A stretch of DNA of 64,000 nt from Lonicera japonica (Eukaryota; Streptophyta; Magnoliopsida; Dipsacales; Caprifoliaceae), in the NCBI GenBank assembly GCA_021464415.1, contig CM038465.1, positions 25,926,990 to 25,990,989 on the forward strand. Direction: 5' to 3'. A program made the position numbers and the translations under genes. The notes beneath the pieces are model-generated. The model saw only the letters and a list, made by a program, of their open reading frames with translations, was not told where the DNA came from and made no database searches. Below, in pieces: positions 9,193-20,301 of this stretch (position 1 is the first letter of the stretch; the number at the start of each line of letters is the position of its first letter).

Positions 9193-12132
9193 TCATATTC
9201 CCAGGCTGGCTTCTGGTAAGTATTTCATCTTTCTCAGCATTTTCGTGATCTTGGTGCTGAGACCGGGGATATTATCGGGGGGTAGGTACTCGATCCTCTG
9301 GGTATTGAGAGCTTGTACTTGAGGTTCGTAAGAAAAGCCTCCCAACTGTATGCTTTGACTCCCGATGCCCAAAATAGGTAATTCCAGATCTGCCAAGGTC
9401 CTCTCAGGATCTCCTTGGATGGTGATTACATTCCCTTCGAAGGGTATCTTGATTTTTTGGTGTAAGGAGGAGGGGAGTGCCCCTATGTCGTGTAGCCATG
9501 CTCTTCCCAACAGTAGGTTGAAACTGGAGGGAATGTCTATGATTTGGAACTCGGCTGGAAAGTTTCCGGGACCCACCATGAGATCGAGCTTCAGAGAACC
9601 CAGGACGGCTCGCCTAGTGTTGTCATAGGCTCTAACGTTCACTGCTGGCGGAGAAAGTTCTGGGTCTAAGATACCCAGACACCTGGCAGTCTTCAGGGGG
9701 CAGACATTTATGGTTGACCCGTTGTCGATGAGGACTTGCAGCAAGATTTTTCCTCGAGTTCGGACAGTAATATGGAGGGCCAGACTGTGCTTTGTTCCCA
9801 AAGGAGATAAATCTTCATCTGAAAACGATAGGCTTCTCTGGACTGTAAGTGACCCGATCATGTTTGGCAGTTGTTCGGGTGTGGAGTCTAGTGATATGAC
9901 AGCCTCATCCAGGAGCTTGATGAAAGTGGTCCTGTGGGGTTTGGAGGCAACCAAAAGGCCCCAAATGGTGATATTTGCTTGGGTCTTCTTCAGCTGTTCT
10001 AATACTCGATCCTCTCCTGCTTCCTTAGGAGGTGATGATTTCTCGGTATCCATTGGTGGTGGCTGATATACCCTTCCTGAGCGGGTGATTTGTTGTATCC
10101 AGAGGGATGCTGGGTCTGACCCCTCTGAGGTTTCTGATGATTCTGGCTCTGTAGACCAACTGAAGGCTTTGGGGGAGGTTTCTGTCATACAGATTGTCTC
10201 TTTGGGAAAGCCCTGAGGCTTCCATGGTTGTTCCTTCTTGTCCTGGGTCCATCCTATCCCAGCTTTCCCAGGATTGGTCTTGATTGCGAGCGGTTGCGAA
10301 ATCCCTTGGTTGGCCTTTCCTAAACCTTGTCCGGGTAGGAATTTCATCTTAGCCATCCATTGGTCAATTATCGGATTGAGGCCTGGGGCTACCTGAGCCT
10401 TTGCTGGTAGCACAACCGGTGCTTTGTAGGCTGGGCCATCTCGGATAAGTCCTACGGAATCAAAGTCTTCTTCATCAGTGGTCAAGGCATTAATTCCCAC
10501 AGGTGGAGCATGGTTCGAAAGGGGGTTGTTGGTAACATTGGGCCCGCCTGGTGCGGGGATGGTTCCAGCTTCAATAAGGTCCTGAATACGGTGACGAAGA
10601 GCCAAGCAGCGTTCCGTGTCATGGCCTGCTGCTTGATGGTATGCACAGTTCTCATTCATTCTCCAAGTAAGGGGAATAGGATTTGGTGGAGGACGTGCGT
10701 TGAGGGGAGTGATTAGTCCAGCCTTCTGGAGTAATTCCATACTTTTGACCAGAGTAGTGGGAAGAGTACAGAAGTTCCTTTTTCTCTTCATTTCGATACC
10801 CGAGGATTCTCCCTGTGTGGGCCAATTCATCGGGGACGTTATTGGTGGCTGTTGAAAAGAGCTTTGTTGATACGGGTATGAGCCTATTTGGTTAACAGTT
10901 GGAGCGGCCATCTTTCTCCCTGCGTACGAGGCTTTCTTGGTATCATTCTCGGCTTTCTTAGCCAACTCTTCCTCTACTTGCGACCCCATGCTTAACAGGG
11001 CCCTGAAATGTGGGAATACGTGCTTTCCCATACAACTTAGTACAGCTGGAGTAAAATTTCTCTGTATGATTTCCAGCTGTTCTTCTTCATCCGGTTGTTT
11101 GGACATTTGGGAGGCCATCTCTCTCCAGCGTGTGACGAAATCACTGAAGCTTTCTTTCTCTCCTTGCTTGGTCATTTCCAGGTGTTTACGGGTGATTTCT
11201 AAATCTTCGTTGGACCCGTATTTAGCCATGAATTCCTTGATGATATCCCCCCAAGTTTTCGTGTGGTGCCTCTCTAAATCAAAAAACCATCTCAGGGCTG
11301 CCCCCGTGAGAGTCATATGAAATGCTTGGGCCAACTCCGGTTCTCCACAGCCAGATACTTGCATGGATCGGATATATGACTGCAGATGCATCTTTGGGGG
11401 GGTAGTTCCGGTGAATTTGGTGATGGAGGGGAGCTTGAATCCCTGAGGTAATTTTGCTTCCGGGTAGAGCGAGAAGGCATTCATATCAGTAATCTCATCT
11501 GCCCCTTTCATCAAGGAGACCCCTCTTTGCAGAATCTTCATATGCTCTTTCAGTTTCCTCATTTCTTCGCTTTCTCTCGACACCTCGTCGGGCTGTTCCC
11601 GAGCTATAACCGATTCTGCATACACTGCCTGAAGTCGGTTGATGTTTGGGTATTCCTGAGGAGGGGCTACTGGGGCCGGAGGTGGAATAGATCTTACGGG
11701 AACTTGTGGCCATGGCTGGTATTGAGGATCAACGCCTGGTTGGGGTTGTGGCCAGACGATGGGTGGCTCTGGTTGCTGATAGGTAGGGCCTAAATCTGGG
11801 GCCCACTGATTCGGGTTGTTGGGATCTGCCTGAACGGGACCTGTGGTGACATAACTCATTTGAGGTGGATTGGTTCCTTGAACTGGGGGAAGTACTTGCG
11901 ATGACTGCCATTGATCTCGATTCGGTGGTAGTCGTTGAAACCCCGGTGGCGCGACCCGTCCGGCTGACAACTCTTCAACTCGAACTCGGGTACTCTGTTG
12001 TTCATTCGTGAGGTTTGCTAGACTTATGCTGACGGTCCTCAGTAAACGATACATTTCGGCTAAACCTGGTTGTGGTGCAGAAGCATCGGCTAGGCTCTGA
12101 TCTGTCTCTGGATTCTCGTGTCTATTAGCCAT
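9193..12132 (-). pseudogene. Tat A gag and aspartic protease (979 codons, stop inside polyprotein)
   Basis: The ATG at 12132 begins MANRHENPETD. Residues 1-170 are Pro/Gln-rich. The retrotransposon gag domain lies at about 232-395 (GFKLPSITKFTGTTPPK, LTGAALRWFFDLE, DFVTRWREMA). A zinc-finger-like CAYHQAAGHDTERC is at about 496-509 and a G-patch-like block KMKFLPGQGLGK at about 595-606. The aspartic protease core has LIDNGSTINV (D803) and LLLGRAWLHD (about 873-882), the DNGS variant seen in Tat proteases. A second G-patch-like segment starts near 964 and is cut by the TGA at 9193-9195, after which the frame continues. This is structural gag plus polyprotein processing. Confidence 0.88.
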
Positions 12133-13249
12133 TTTCGGTGTACTCGGTCTTATTAATCTCCCGGTATGATCTCGACCAGCCCAACCTTCCAGACTGTTGC
12201 CGTATGATGACTGTAGATGGAACCATAGGGCGAAGATGAAGGAAGACCATGACGTGACTCAAGTTTTGCCAAAAGATACCACGGAAAAAGAAAAACAACG
12301 AAAACCAAGTTTTGGGTGTTTATATAAAGACATGTCAACAACAACTTGAGTGAATTCCCGGTGGGAGTTTAGGATAGGCAGCGAAGTGCTCCTTGGGTTA
12401 TCCTACTCGTCCCGAATTTTGAAAAACTCATCTTTTGATTATATGAAAATTGGGAATATCTCTCCTCTTGAGTTGCTTTTCATGGGAGATGTACCGGGGA
12501 AAGTCACAACGAGTTTAACCTCGATGTAAGTTTCTACGACGGAGGTTGGTCAGCCTCCGGCCGTACTTGCCAATATCTGGGGGGAGATATATATGACAAG
12601 GCCCTATGTGGTACAAAATCCTCACGGTTGATAAAAAAAATACAAGAGTGTTCTATCTTGACTCTTCCTATATGCAGCGCAGGTGTAATGCAAGGTGAAG
12701 GTTTTCAGGCTCCCTCCTATTTGGCAAGACCTCGCGATATACCCTAGGGGCGGGTACGTGCAAGAATCTTTTGATATACTTCCCGGGTACGTGAGTGTTC
12801 TCGTCACTCGATATACCTCGGGGGCGTACTTGGCCAAGGAGAGTGGAAGTAAATGCTTTCGGTTTATGTTGGCCCAAGCAAGCCAACTCCCTACTCACTT
12901 ATAATACTTCCGAGGGTTCGGGGTAAATTCACACTCGTAGAACCAATGAATGATTTGTGATGTGCGTGCAAAACAAGATTTTTCGAAAGATTGAATTGCA
13001 AATATCTTATCTTTGAGGTGTATTTTGAAAACGCTATTTTTATTTTGAAAAGATATTTCTTTACAATCAAATTCACAAGTAGGGAAAATCCTAAACATAT
13101 GTCTATGTCAATGAATGGACTCTACTGCACCTCTAGGTCAAGTCAACAACAAAATCCAGGCGCCACGTTAGGGGGTAAATAGGGAAAGCAATAAAAGCAT
13201 GCATATTAACATATTAAAAGTCCACATATAAGAGCCTAGTTCTCAATTG
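12133..13249 (-). other. Tat A 5' leader between PBS and gag
   Basis: About 1.1 kb with no long ORF. The block 12700-12900, read on the minus strand, is strongly similar to 29125-29265 in the plus-strand Tat B leader, including ACGAGAACACTCACGTACCC. In both copies a short frame stays open, with AKY, EVYR, TRTLTYP and PLGYIAR in common. It may be an RNA packaging or control element, or a short upstream ORF without an ATG. Confidence 0.6.
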
Positions 13250-13267
13250 TCCCCAGCAGAGTCGCCA
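13250..13267 (-). promoter_or_regulatory. Primer-binding site, tRNA-Arg type
   Basis: On the minus strand this is TGGCGACTCTGCTGGGGA, 1 nt after the LTR end (...TTCTCACA). The same 18-mer follows the Tat B LTR at 28747. It fits the tRNA-Arg primer reported for Ogre/Tat elements; the tRNA identity is from memory. Confidence 0.88.
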
Positions 13268-13268
13268 C

Positions 13269-14973
13269 TGTGAGAATCCGCAAATGCGACCCCCGGGTCT
13301 CGTCCCCGTTCGTGGTGGTCTGAAACGTCGGAAAGGATCCCGTCGTTCCATTTGCTTGGAGTTGTTTTGATAATTCATATCGGGTGTCTCTCTATCCTGT
13401 TTCTAGGTTCAAGAGGGTTCATTCAGAGTCGCCAGTACGTTTTACGAGGAAACGGACAAAAAGGGTTGTGTAAAGGGAAAGGCTACAGATAAGCCTTTCT
13501 TTACACGTTTGTCTGCAAAACCAGGATTCTATAGGGTTCGGGAACTATATTACGATTTGGGAAGGTGTTAAGCACCCATTCCTCCCTTTCGGTCTCTAGT
13601 GGACTTATATGTTTATTCTATGTTGAAAAACTTGGATGCTTTTACTGACAGTCTACTACTTTTCGAATAAAGACCCTGATTTTTAGGGAAAGTGGGAAAG
13701 GGATAAAAACCTTTGTGTTCCGAGATCCGATGTTTTTATTATTGAAAGATGTAAATACAAATGACAAAACCTTTTATTTTGAAAGAGTATCCCGTATTAT
13801 TTCTCAGATAATAACAGTTTTCTCGTGTTGTGATTATTTTTGTAAAAGCTCGGATCTTGTATCGGGACTAATTTAATATGGAATCATGACTCTTGAGAGG
13901 AGAGTTATCATACACATCACAGTCTATAGAGAAGACAAGATATGTTGATTTTAATTCCTAGATAAGTTTCATCAGTTCGGGTTTTGAAAACAGAATTTTA
14001 TCCGGACGATAACGTACTTACTCTTCTAGTTTTGCAAATGGTTTTATCAGGGTTTTTTGTTTTGAAGACAGTAGACTATTTATAACTTGGCAATAAGTTT
14101 ATTCAAATAAAACGTGGACAAAATAACAGTAATAAAACAAGTACACAGATAAACCTGATTTTCGGGCGCGTTAGAAATCTAGCACAACCATGTTGCCACT
14201 TCGCTTACTAGAACGGGGATCGACCTGCCCGGTTCTAGAAGAGACTTTATTTACCTTCCTGACGAGAATAATAATAAGAAAGAAAATATGATACGGCAGA
14301 GATATCTCCGGTGATAATAATCTTCTCCTTCTTCAGATATTTTCGAGAGTTCGATTCCCGAGACCGGACACGTCGAGTGCCGAGAATAGATTCGACTCTT
14401 CAGAAATAAGACGATAATCGAAAATGCTTGTTGCTATTTTCTGCACTGCTTTCAGCTCTGATCTTGCTCCGAAATTGCTGTTTTTATGCTCTGAAGTTGG
14501 TGTGTAGAACTCATGGGGGTGCTGGCCTATTTATAGTGACGAAAGGGCATATGTCGCGCGACATACTGCCAAATGTCGCGCGACATGTCCCTGGAAAGTG
14601 GGTATGTCGCGCGACATTTGGCAGTATGTCGCGCGACAATCTTGACTGTCGCGCGACACTTACTTTAATGATGATTCTGACTCATTGCTGAGTCAGAAAG
14701 TGGAGTGGTGGGGCGTTTGTCGCGCGACATGTCCCTGGAAAGTGGGTATGTCGCGCGACATACTGCTTTTAATGATGATTCTGACTCACTCCTGAGTCAG
14801 AAAGTGGAGTGGTGGGTTGAATGTCGCGCGACATGTCCCTGGAAAGGGGATTGTCACGCGACATACTTGACTGTCGGGGCAGTTCCAGGTGTTCGGGTGA
14901 GTCCCGGACTAAAAAACAGTACTTTCAAAGGTCGTTAGGGTTCTTGCGGGGGTCACGGATCGGGGTGTCTACA
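13269..14973 (-). repeat. Tat A 5' LTR (about 1.7 kb)
   Basis: On the minus strand it begins TGTAGACACCCCGATCC at 14973 and ends GGATTCTCACA at 13269, giving TG...CA ends adjacent to the PBS. It contains a TATA box at 14528-14535 and a cluster of TGTCGCGCGACA palindromes. The left end of the window has no partner copy, so divergence cannot be estimated. The right flank TTTAA is the candidate TSD. Confidence 0.8.
14528..14863 (-). promoter_or_regulatory. LTR promoter: TATA box and nine TGTCGCGCGACA palindromes
   Basis: Minus-strand TATAAATA is at 14535-14528. Upstream of it (rightwards) are perfect TGTCGCGCGACA palindromes at 14552-14563, 14574-14585, 14605-14616, 14627-14638, 14647-14658, 14718-14729, 14749-14760 and 14822-14833, plus a one-mismatch copy at 14852-14863. 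Linker blocks such as GTCCCTGGAAAGTGGG and GATTCTGACTCA also repeat, so the array grew by segmental duplication. Palindromes of this kind suit a dimeric DNA-binding protein; the binder is unknown. Confidence 0.8.
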
Positions 14974-17597
14974 TTTAATAGTTTACCAATTAAGAGAAAG
15001 GAACCTTCAAAATGAACCAAATGTATTTTTGGCATTTACGCCTTGGTGATATTAATCTAAAAAGAATTCAAAAACTGGTCGAAAATGGGCCATAAGGTTC
15101 ATTGGAAGTGGAGGCACTTCCAGTTTGTGAATCCTGTTTAGAAAGTAAAATGACTATGAGTTCATTATCGGCAAAATGCTATAGCGCTAAAGAATAGTTA
15201 AAACTAGTTCACTCTAATTTGTATGGTCACATAAATGTCTAGACTAAAGGAGGCTTTGAGTATTCATCACATTTGTAGATGATTATTTAAAGTATATATA
15301 CATTTACTTAATGCGACGTAAGTCTGAAGTCTTTGAAAAATTCAAAGAATTCAAGACAGAAACGAAGAAGCATCTAGGAAAATGTATCAAGTCACTACGA
15401 TAAGATTGTGGTGGTGAATACCTCTTGGGATAGTTCAAGGAATACTTATTAGAGAATGGGATTGCATCCCAGTTGTCTGCACCAAGGATGCCACAGCATG
15501 ATGGTGTAGCAGAAAGAAGGAATAAGACTCTTATAGAAATGGTAAGATCTATGACGAGTTATTCAGACCTACCTGATTCTTTTTGGGGATATGCTTTAGA
15601 AATAGATGCATATATTCGGAACTTGGTACCATCAAAGTCAATACATACTATACCCATAGAATTGTGGACTGGGCGTAAGCTTAGTCTGCAGCATATTCGG
15701 GTATGGGGTAGTCCAGCACATGTGCTGAAAGGTAATGCGGATTTGTTGGAATCAAGAATAGAAGTGTATTTCTTTGTTACGTATCCAAAATGAATCGATG
15801 GTGGTTTATTTTATAATCCTCAAGAATGTATGGTTATTGTTATCAATGCTATATTCATAGAAGAGGATTATATCATAGACCATAAGCCCAGAAGTAATGT
15901 TGTTGTAGTGGAAATAAGAGGAGAGAAAAACAGGGCACAATTAGTCTATACCTTTAGTACAAGACGAAATACCATAGTAAATGGATATCGACATTCCATT
16001 ACTTTGTCGTAGTGGGAGGATTGCCGATACTTGTGCACATCTTGAACAAATCACAAATACGTAGGTTCTTGAACCAGCACAACGTGTGGATAGTGAGTTA
16101 GTATGTTCAATATTTGCACAATGTACACAAACACAAGGTCCCTGATGAATAAGAAACGAACCATTTTTAACTACAATGAAGTACTTCAAGATAAAGATAC
16201 AGAAAATGGCAAAGGGTTATGAAATCTGAAATAGAGTCCATGTACTCTAACAAAGTCTGGAATTTTGTAAAACCACCCGAAGGGATAAAACCTATCGGAT
16301 GCAAGTGGGTATATAAGAAATAGAGAGGATTAGACATGCCTAAATCAAGGCTTGTTGTTAAAAGGGTTCACTTAGAAAGAAGGGGATCGATTATGATGAA
16401 ACCTTTTTATCGGTAGCCATGCGAAAGTCTATTCGAATTCTCTTTTCCATTGCGGCTCATCTTGATTACGAGATTTGGCAAGTGGTTGTCAAGACAGATT
16501 TTCTTAATGGAAGTCTTGATAAAAGCATCTATATGATGCAACCAGAAGGATTCATAGCAAAGGGCCAAGAGCACATGTTGTGCAAGCTGAAGAAGCCTAT
16601 TTATGGGCTTAAGTAAGTATATAGATCTTAGAACATCTGTTTTGACCATGAAATCAAATCTTTTGGTTTTGATCAATGTTCAGATGAGTCTTGTGTGTAC
16701 AAAAGGCACAGCTGAAGCGCGGTGGTATTCTAGGTATTGTATGTGGATAATATCTTACTTATTGGAAGCGATATGTGAATATTATCTTCAGTGAAGGTAT
16801 GGTTAACAAGTCAGTTCGATATGAAAGGCTTAGGAGAAGCCAGTCACATCCTTGGTATTAAGCTTATGCAAGATTGGAAAAATAGGATTTAGGCTTATCG
16901 AAAGTACTTACGTCGATACAATTCTTGCCAGAGTTAGAATACAAGATTCCAAGAAAGGGTTTATCCCTTTTTAGGTATGGAATCACTCTATCCAATATCA
17001 ATGTCATAAGACACATGATGAGATAGAGAGGATAAGGGGAGTTCCTTATGCTTCGGCAGTGGGAAGCCTCATGTATGCTATATTGTGTATTGGACCAGAC
17101 ATTTGCTTTACCATTGATATGGTTAGCAGATATCAGCCTAATCCAGGGAAAGAACACTGGACTGTGGTGAAACATATACTTAAGTACCTTAACAGGACTC
17201 AAGATTACCAGGCAAACAGTCTAGTACCTGTTGGATACACAGACAAGGATTTTTAGTCAGAAGTTAGAATTTCAGAAAGTCAACTTCAGGTTATGTGTTT
17301 ACTCTAAGAGGTGGAGTCATTGGTTGGAGGAGTATCAAGCAGTCAGGCATTGTTGACTCCACCATAAAAGCTGAATATGTGGCTGCTTTAGGAGCAGCTA
17401 AGGCAGCTGTTTGGCTCAGGAACTTCCATATGAATCTAGATGTGGCTCCTTCAACGTTATAAGCTATTTCACTTTATTTTGATAATAGTGAAACGGTTGC
17501 GAACTCGAAAAAGCCGAGGATTCATAAGAAGGGAAAACACATAGAGTGTTCACGTTGAGGGAATGGGAGTGAGATGCATAGCTACATCTTTGAGTCT
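14974..17597 (+). pseudogene. Copia 2 pol remnant (GAG-pre-integrase, integrase, RT, RNase H)
   Basis: Heavily decayed Ty1/copia pol with many stops and frameshifts, the same family as Copia 1: 14985-15540 is near-collinear with 26396-26960. Recognisable pieces are integrase (MPQHDGVAERRNKTLIEMV near 15490; LPDSFWGYAL), RT (SIYMMQPEGFIAKGQEHMLC near 16530) and RNase H (GSLMYAILCIGPDICF near 17065, then a WSIKQ-like region near 17330). The 5' part is cut off by Tat A at 14973; the other half would lie left of the window. It has more stops per kb than Copia 1, so it is probably an older insertion. Confidence 0.85.
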
Positions 17598-17608
17598 AAG
17601 TGGGAGAT
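17598..17608 (+). promoter_or_regulatory. Copia 2 polypurine tract
   Basis: AAGTGGGAGAT lies directly before the 3' LTR start TGTTAGAG, the normal position and sequence type for plus-strand priming in plant copia elements. Confidence 0.85.
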
Positions 17609-19054
17609 TGTTAGAGTGATATACTAATAACCATAATTTTCTTGTTGGTTTGGATATGTTATAAACTTGGTTTTGCTATTTTAATGAGAATCTGTATGGG
17701 CAATGGTTGCATTATATTATTTATTTAAATATTGTGCATGCGTGTCTGTTATTCCATATAGTAGATGATTTGGTGTGTAGAGAATAGCTTACACACAGAA
17801 GATCTTATCATCGGTTCTTGTGGAATATAAGTTTAATGGTTCACAGTCTTAGATGGAATTGGACACCCATCGGTAGGATTATAGCACTAGTTTTAGTAGT
17901 TTATCTTAACTACAGGAAACGGTATAGTTTTAACTCGTTGTGCTAGAACACTTTGTGTGTATTGAATAGGACCAGTTTGGGTTAATTGTTTTTATACTGA
18001 CTATATAAAACAATTTAAAAACCCATGGTTATTATGATTACTTATGCTATTAATCTTGAAATAATTAATAAACATATATATGTAGTGTTTGTTGTTTTGA
18101 CTCATTAAGAGTGAGATTCATTTATGGATCAATATTCTTCGTGAATTGGATGGCGACACTATATGTATGATGAATATTAATTATTGACGAAATCCACGTC
18201 CCGGTATAGGGATTGCTGATAACCCCTTGAGAAACTTATAAGTTTTGATCATGTCAAACCTTGCAGGTGGATTATGTTAATCCGACATGTCAAATAAGTT
18301 AAGTGGTGCGCTCAAGGATTAAGAAGTCATTTAAATATAATTGTCAGTAATTTAATTTAAATGACGGTTATCTGTAATCTTAACGTGGTGAGAATAATAA
18401 GTATTTAATAATAAGGAGCTCGAAATATAATTTTGAGATAAGGACGGGACTGCAATTATAATTCGTTAGTGGTGTGAATTATAATTTATGGAATGAACTA
18501 ATTCATAGTGGAATTAGGATTCCAACTTTCTATAGGAAGCCCAAACACTTATTTCTCCTTAAGGTCCCTATCGTAGTCTTATATATACGCCGGCCCTGTC
18601 TCTTCTCAAGATAACAATAATTCTCATGAGTTAAGCTTTGTTCTATTGAGAGAGGAGAAAATCTTGGTGATACCGTAGCCCACACTCGGTGCAAGATTTG
18701 ATGGCGGAAGGAATATGATAGAAGATCTTTTGATCGTAACTTTTGATCCCACCGTTGGATCAGGATGATTTTTGGATATGTAGTTCGAAACGTAAAGTTA
18801 CAGTTTTTGCGTGAAAAATCAGGACGATCATAAGTCGTTTCGGTGGCGAAAAAAATTAATTTTCGCAACCCAGCGAGAATTAAAAAAATCTAACCAAATC
18901 GCAATTTGATGCTTTCAAACCCTAGTCTCCTCATATGGATCCTATACATGATCCACAAAGTTGAAAACCCTTTATTCTTATAGGGGTTTAGCAAAAGTTT
19001 TTTTTGTTCAATCTATACGCAATATTAAACGATCCTGTATTTATGTCTCTATCA
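17609..19054 (+). repeat. Copia 2 3' LTR
   Basis: Starts TGTTAGAGTGATATACTAA after the polypurine tract and ends near ...CTCTATCA. The first 900 bp match 22205-23150 closely (the Copia 1 5' LTR). The last third is divergent and longer, but the terminal CTATACGCAATATTAAACGA is shared. No TSD can be checked because the left end of the element is absent. Confidence 0.85.
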
Positions 19055-19299
19055 CATGCTTGCATTAAGGTCAACAACACTATTTAAATCTAAAATCTTA
19101 CATAAATTCCTAGTTAAATTAAAGGGAAATCTCCGAGCTTTGAGCATCCAGAATGGTCTAGATTGAGTAAAATACGATGAGGCAAATTTATCCTACTTGA
19201 GATGTTTCCCAATAGTGAAGCATAACTTTTAGCCAAATGACAAACAACTGATTCCTGTCCTTTTAGGTTCCAAAAGTACTAAGGGCTTGTTTGGATCGA

Positions 19300-20072
19300 G
19301 ATGTAAACCATTCTAGGAATGTTAAATTCCATTCCGAAGTGTTTCTCGCGATTGGTTCAAGTTTTAAGTCCGGAATATATGATTCTGGGAACCAACCTTT
19401 CCTCTAAAGTTCTCCCCCTTAAACCATAAGGAATAAGCCATTACTTGTGGATATCTTTTTTAATTTTTTTTTAAAGACTAAAATAACCCTGCTCGTTCTG
19501 AACAAACTTTCTTTTTCCATCCGTGTCCTTTTTTAAAAGATTGATCTATCTAGGGCATCAACAAATCCGCTACGCCGTATTCATTGTTTCCAGAGGTGAA
19601 GAACAAATCCGCTACTCTTCAAAGAAAGGTTAGCTACAAATCTAACTAACTTCATCTTCTATAATGTTTGGTTGTATTTTGTGTATGTTGATTTGCATAG
19701 GTTATAAATTGATGTGATATGCAAAAGCTTCATCTTCTCATGATTTAGAGTTTTTATAGGTTAATCTTCTTATGATTTATGAGTTTTTACGAGTTCGTTA
19801 TTTAGGGCTTTCTATCTATACATGAAATACGTCTTTCTTAATAACTTTTATGGAACTAAAATTATGGATTTAGAGCATTTTAGGTTAATCTTCTCATGAT
19901 TTAGGATTTTCTATGGTTCATGATTTTCTATTTACTTCTTCAAATAAAGCTTTTTTCTAATTTGTTAAATATAATGTTAGCACAAGGGTTTTTATAAGCT
20001 TTTTTCGATTTAAATCCAGCTTAAATTAAACACAAGCATGCAAGAAACTAACTATGTAACTGGCTTGTTTGT
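19300..20072. other. Harbinger 5' non-coding region
   Basis: AT-rich DNA between the left TIR and the WD40 fragment. It may contain the transposase promoter and a leader exon. I see no coding sequence. Confidence 0.4.
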
Positions 20073-20298
20073 GAGGTGAAAGCACATAAAATGGTTGTTT
20101 TGTGTGTGTGTTTGAATGGGGAAATAAGGGTGTTATAGTTGAGGTGAGTGGTGGGATGTATAGAGTATTAGACTTGGGGTTATAAAGGGGCATGAAAGGC
20201 GTGTTAAGTGCTTACAAGCTTCTCCAAGTTGTGTTGGTGGTGGTTTCTTGCTGTATAGCGGTAGTATTGACAAAAGTTTGAGGGTTTGGTGGGTTCCA
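20073..20298 (+). pseudogene. WD40-repeat gene fragment inside the Harbinger element
   Basis: One frame from 20188 reads GHERRVKCLQASPSC, then GGFLLYSGSIDKSLRVWW before a stop at 20299. This is a complete WD40 blade with the GH, the structural D and the RVW(W). Upstream, 20073-20120 reads VKAHKMVVLCVCLNGE, resembling the start of the preceding blade, then loses frame. The wording is close to plant cytosolic WD40 proteins of the JINGUBANG-like kind, but I cannot name the gene. It is flanked on both sides by transposon DNA, so it looks like a captured host-gene fragment, or a relic present before insertion. It is not functional. Confidence 0.6.
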
Positions 20299-20301
20299 TA
20301 G

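Larger units (their letters stand above)
1..14973 (-). mobile_element. Tat-lineage Ty3/gypsy LTR retrotransposon (Tat A), open at left edge
   Basis: The element reads 5' to 3' on the minus strand: LTR (14973-13269), tRNA-Arg-type PBS, 1.1-kb leader, and gag-protease-RT-RNaseH-aRH-integrase in one frame (12132-5254). Two plus-strand genes follow, at 3790-5046 and 814-3348. Domain order, the extra aRH domain and antisense accessory ORFs fit the Tat lineage (Ogre/Retand relatives). No second copy of the LTR is visible left of 5254, so the 3' LTR is outside the window or lost, and the element exceeds 14.9 kb. The right flank (14974 on) matches copia internal sequence near 26396, so it inserted into a copia element. 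The right boundary is well supported. Membership of the leftmost 3.4 kb is inferred from the missing LTR. Confidence 0.75.

Noticed and set aside
10937..11320. 127-codon plus-strand frame opposite the Tat A gag
   Set aside because: Shadow of the gag frame on the other strand; no independent signals.
13250..13267. Sequence identical to a tRNA 3' end
   Set aside because: Only 18 nt adjacent to an LTR; it is a primer-binding site, not a tRNA gene.
14520..14880. Regularly spaced short palindromes that look CRISPR-like
   Set aside because: Spacing is irregular (about 20-90 bp), spacers are themselves repeated, and the context is a plant LTR.
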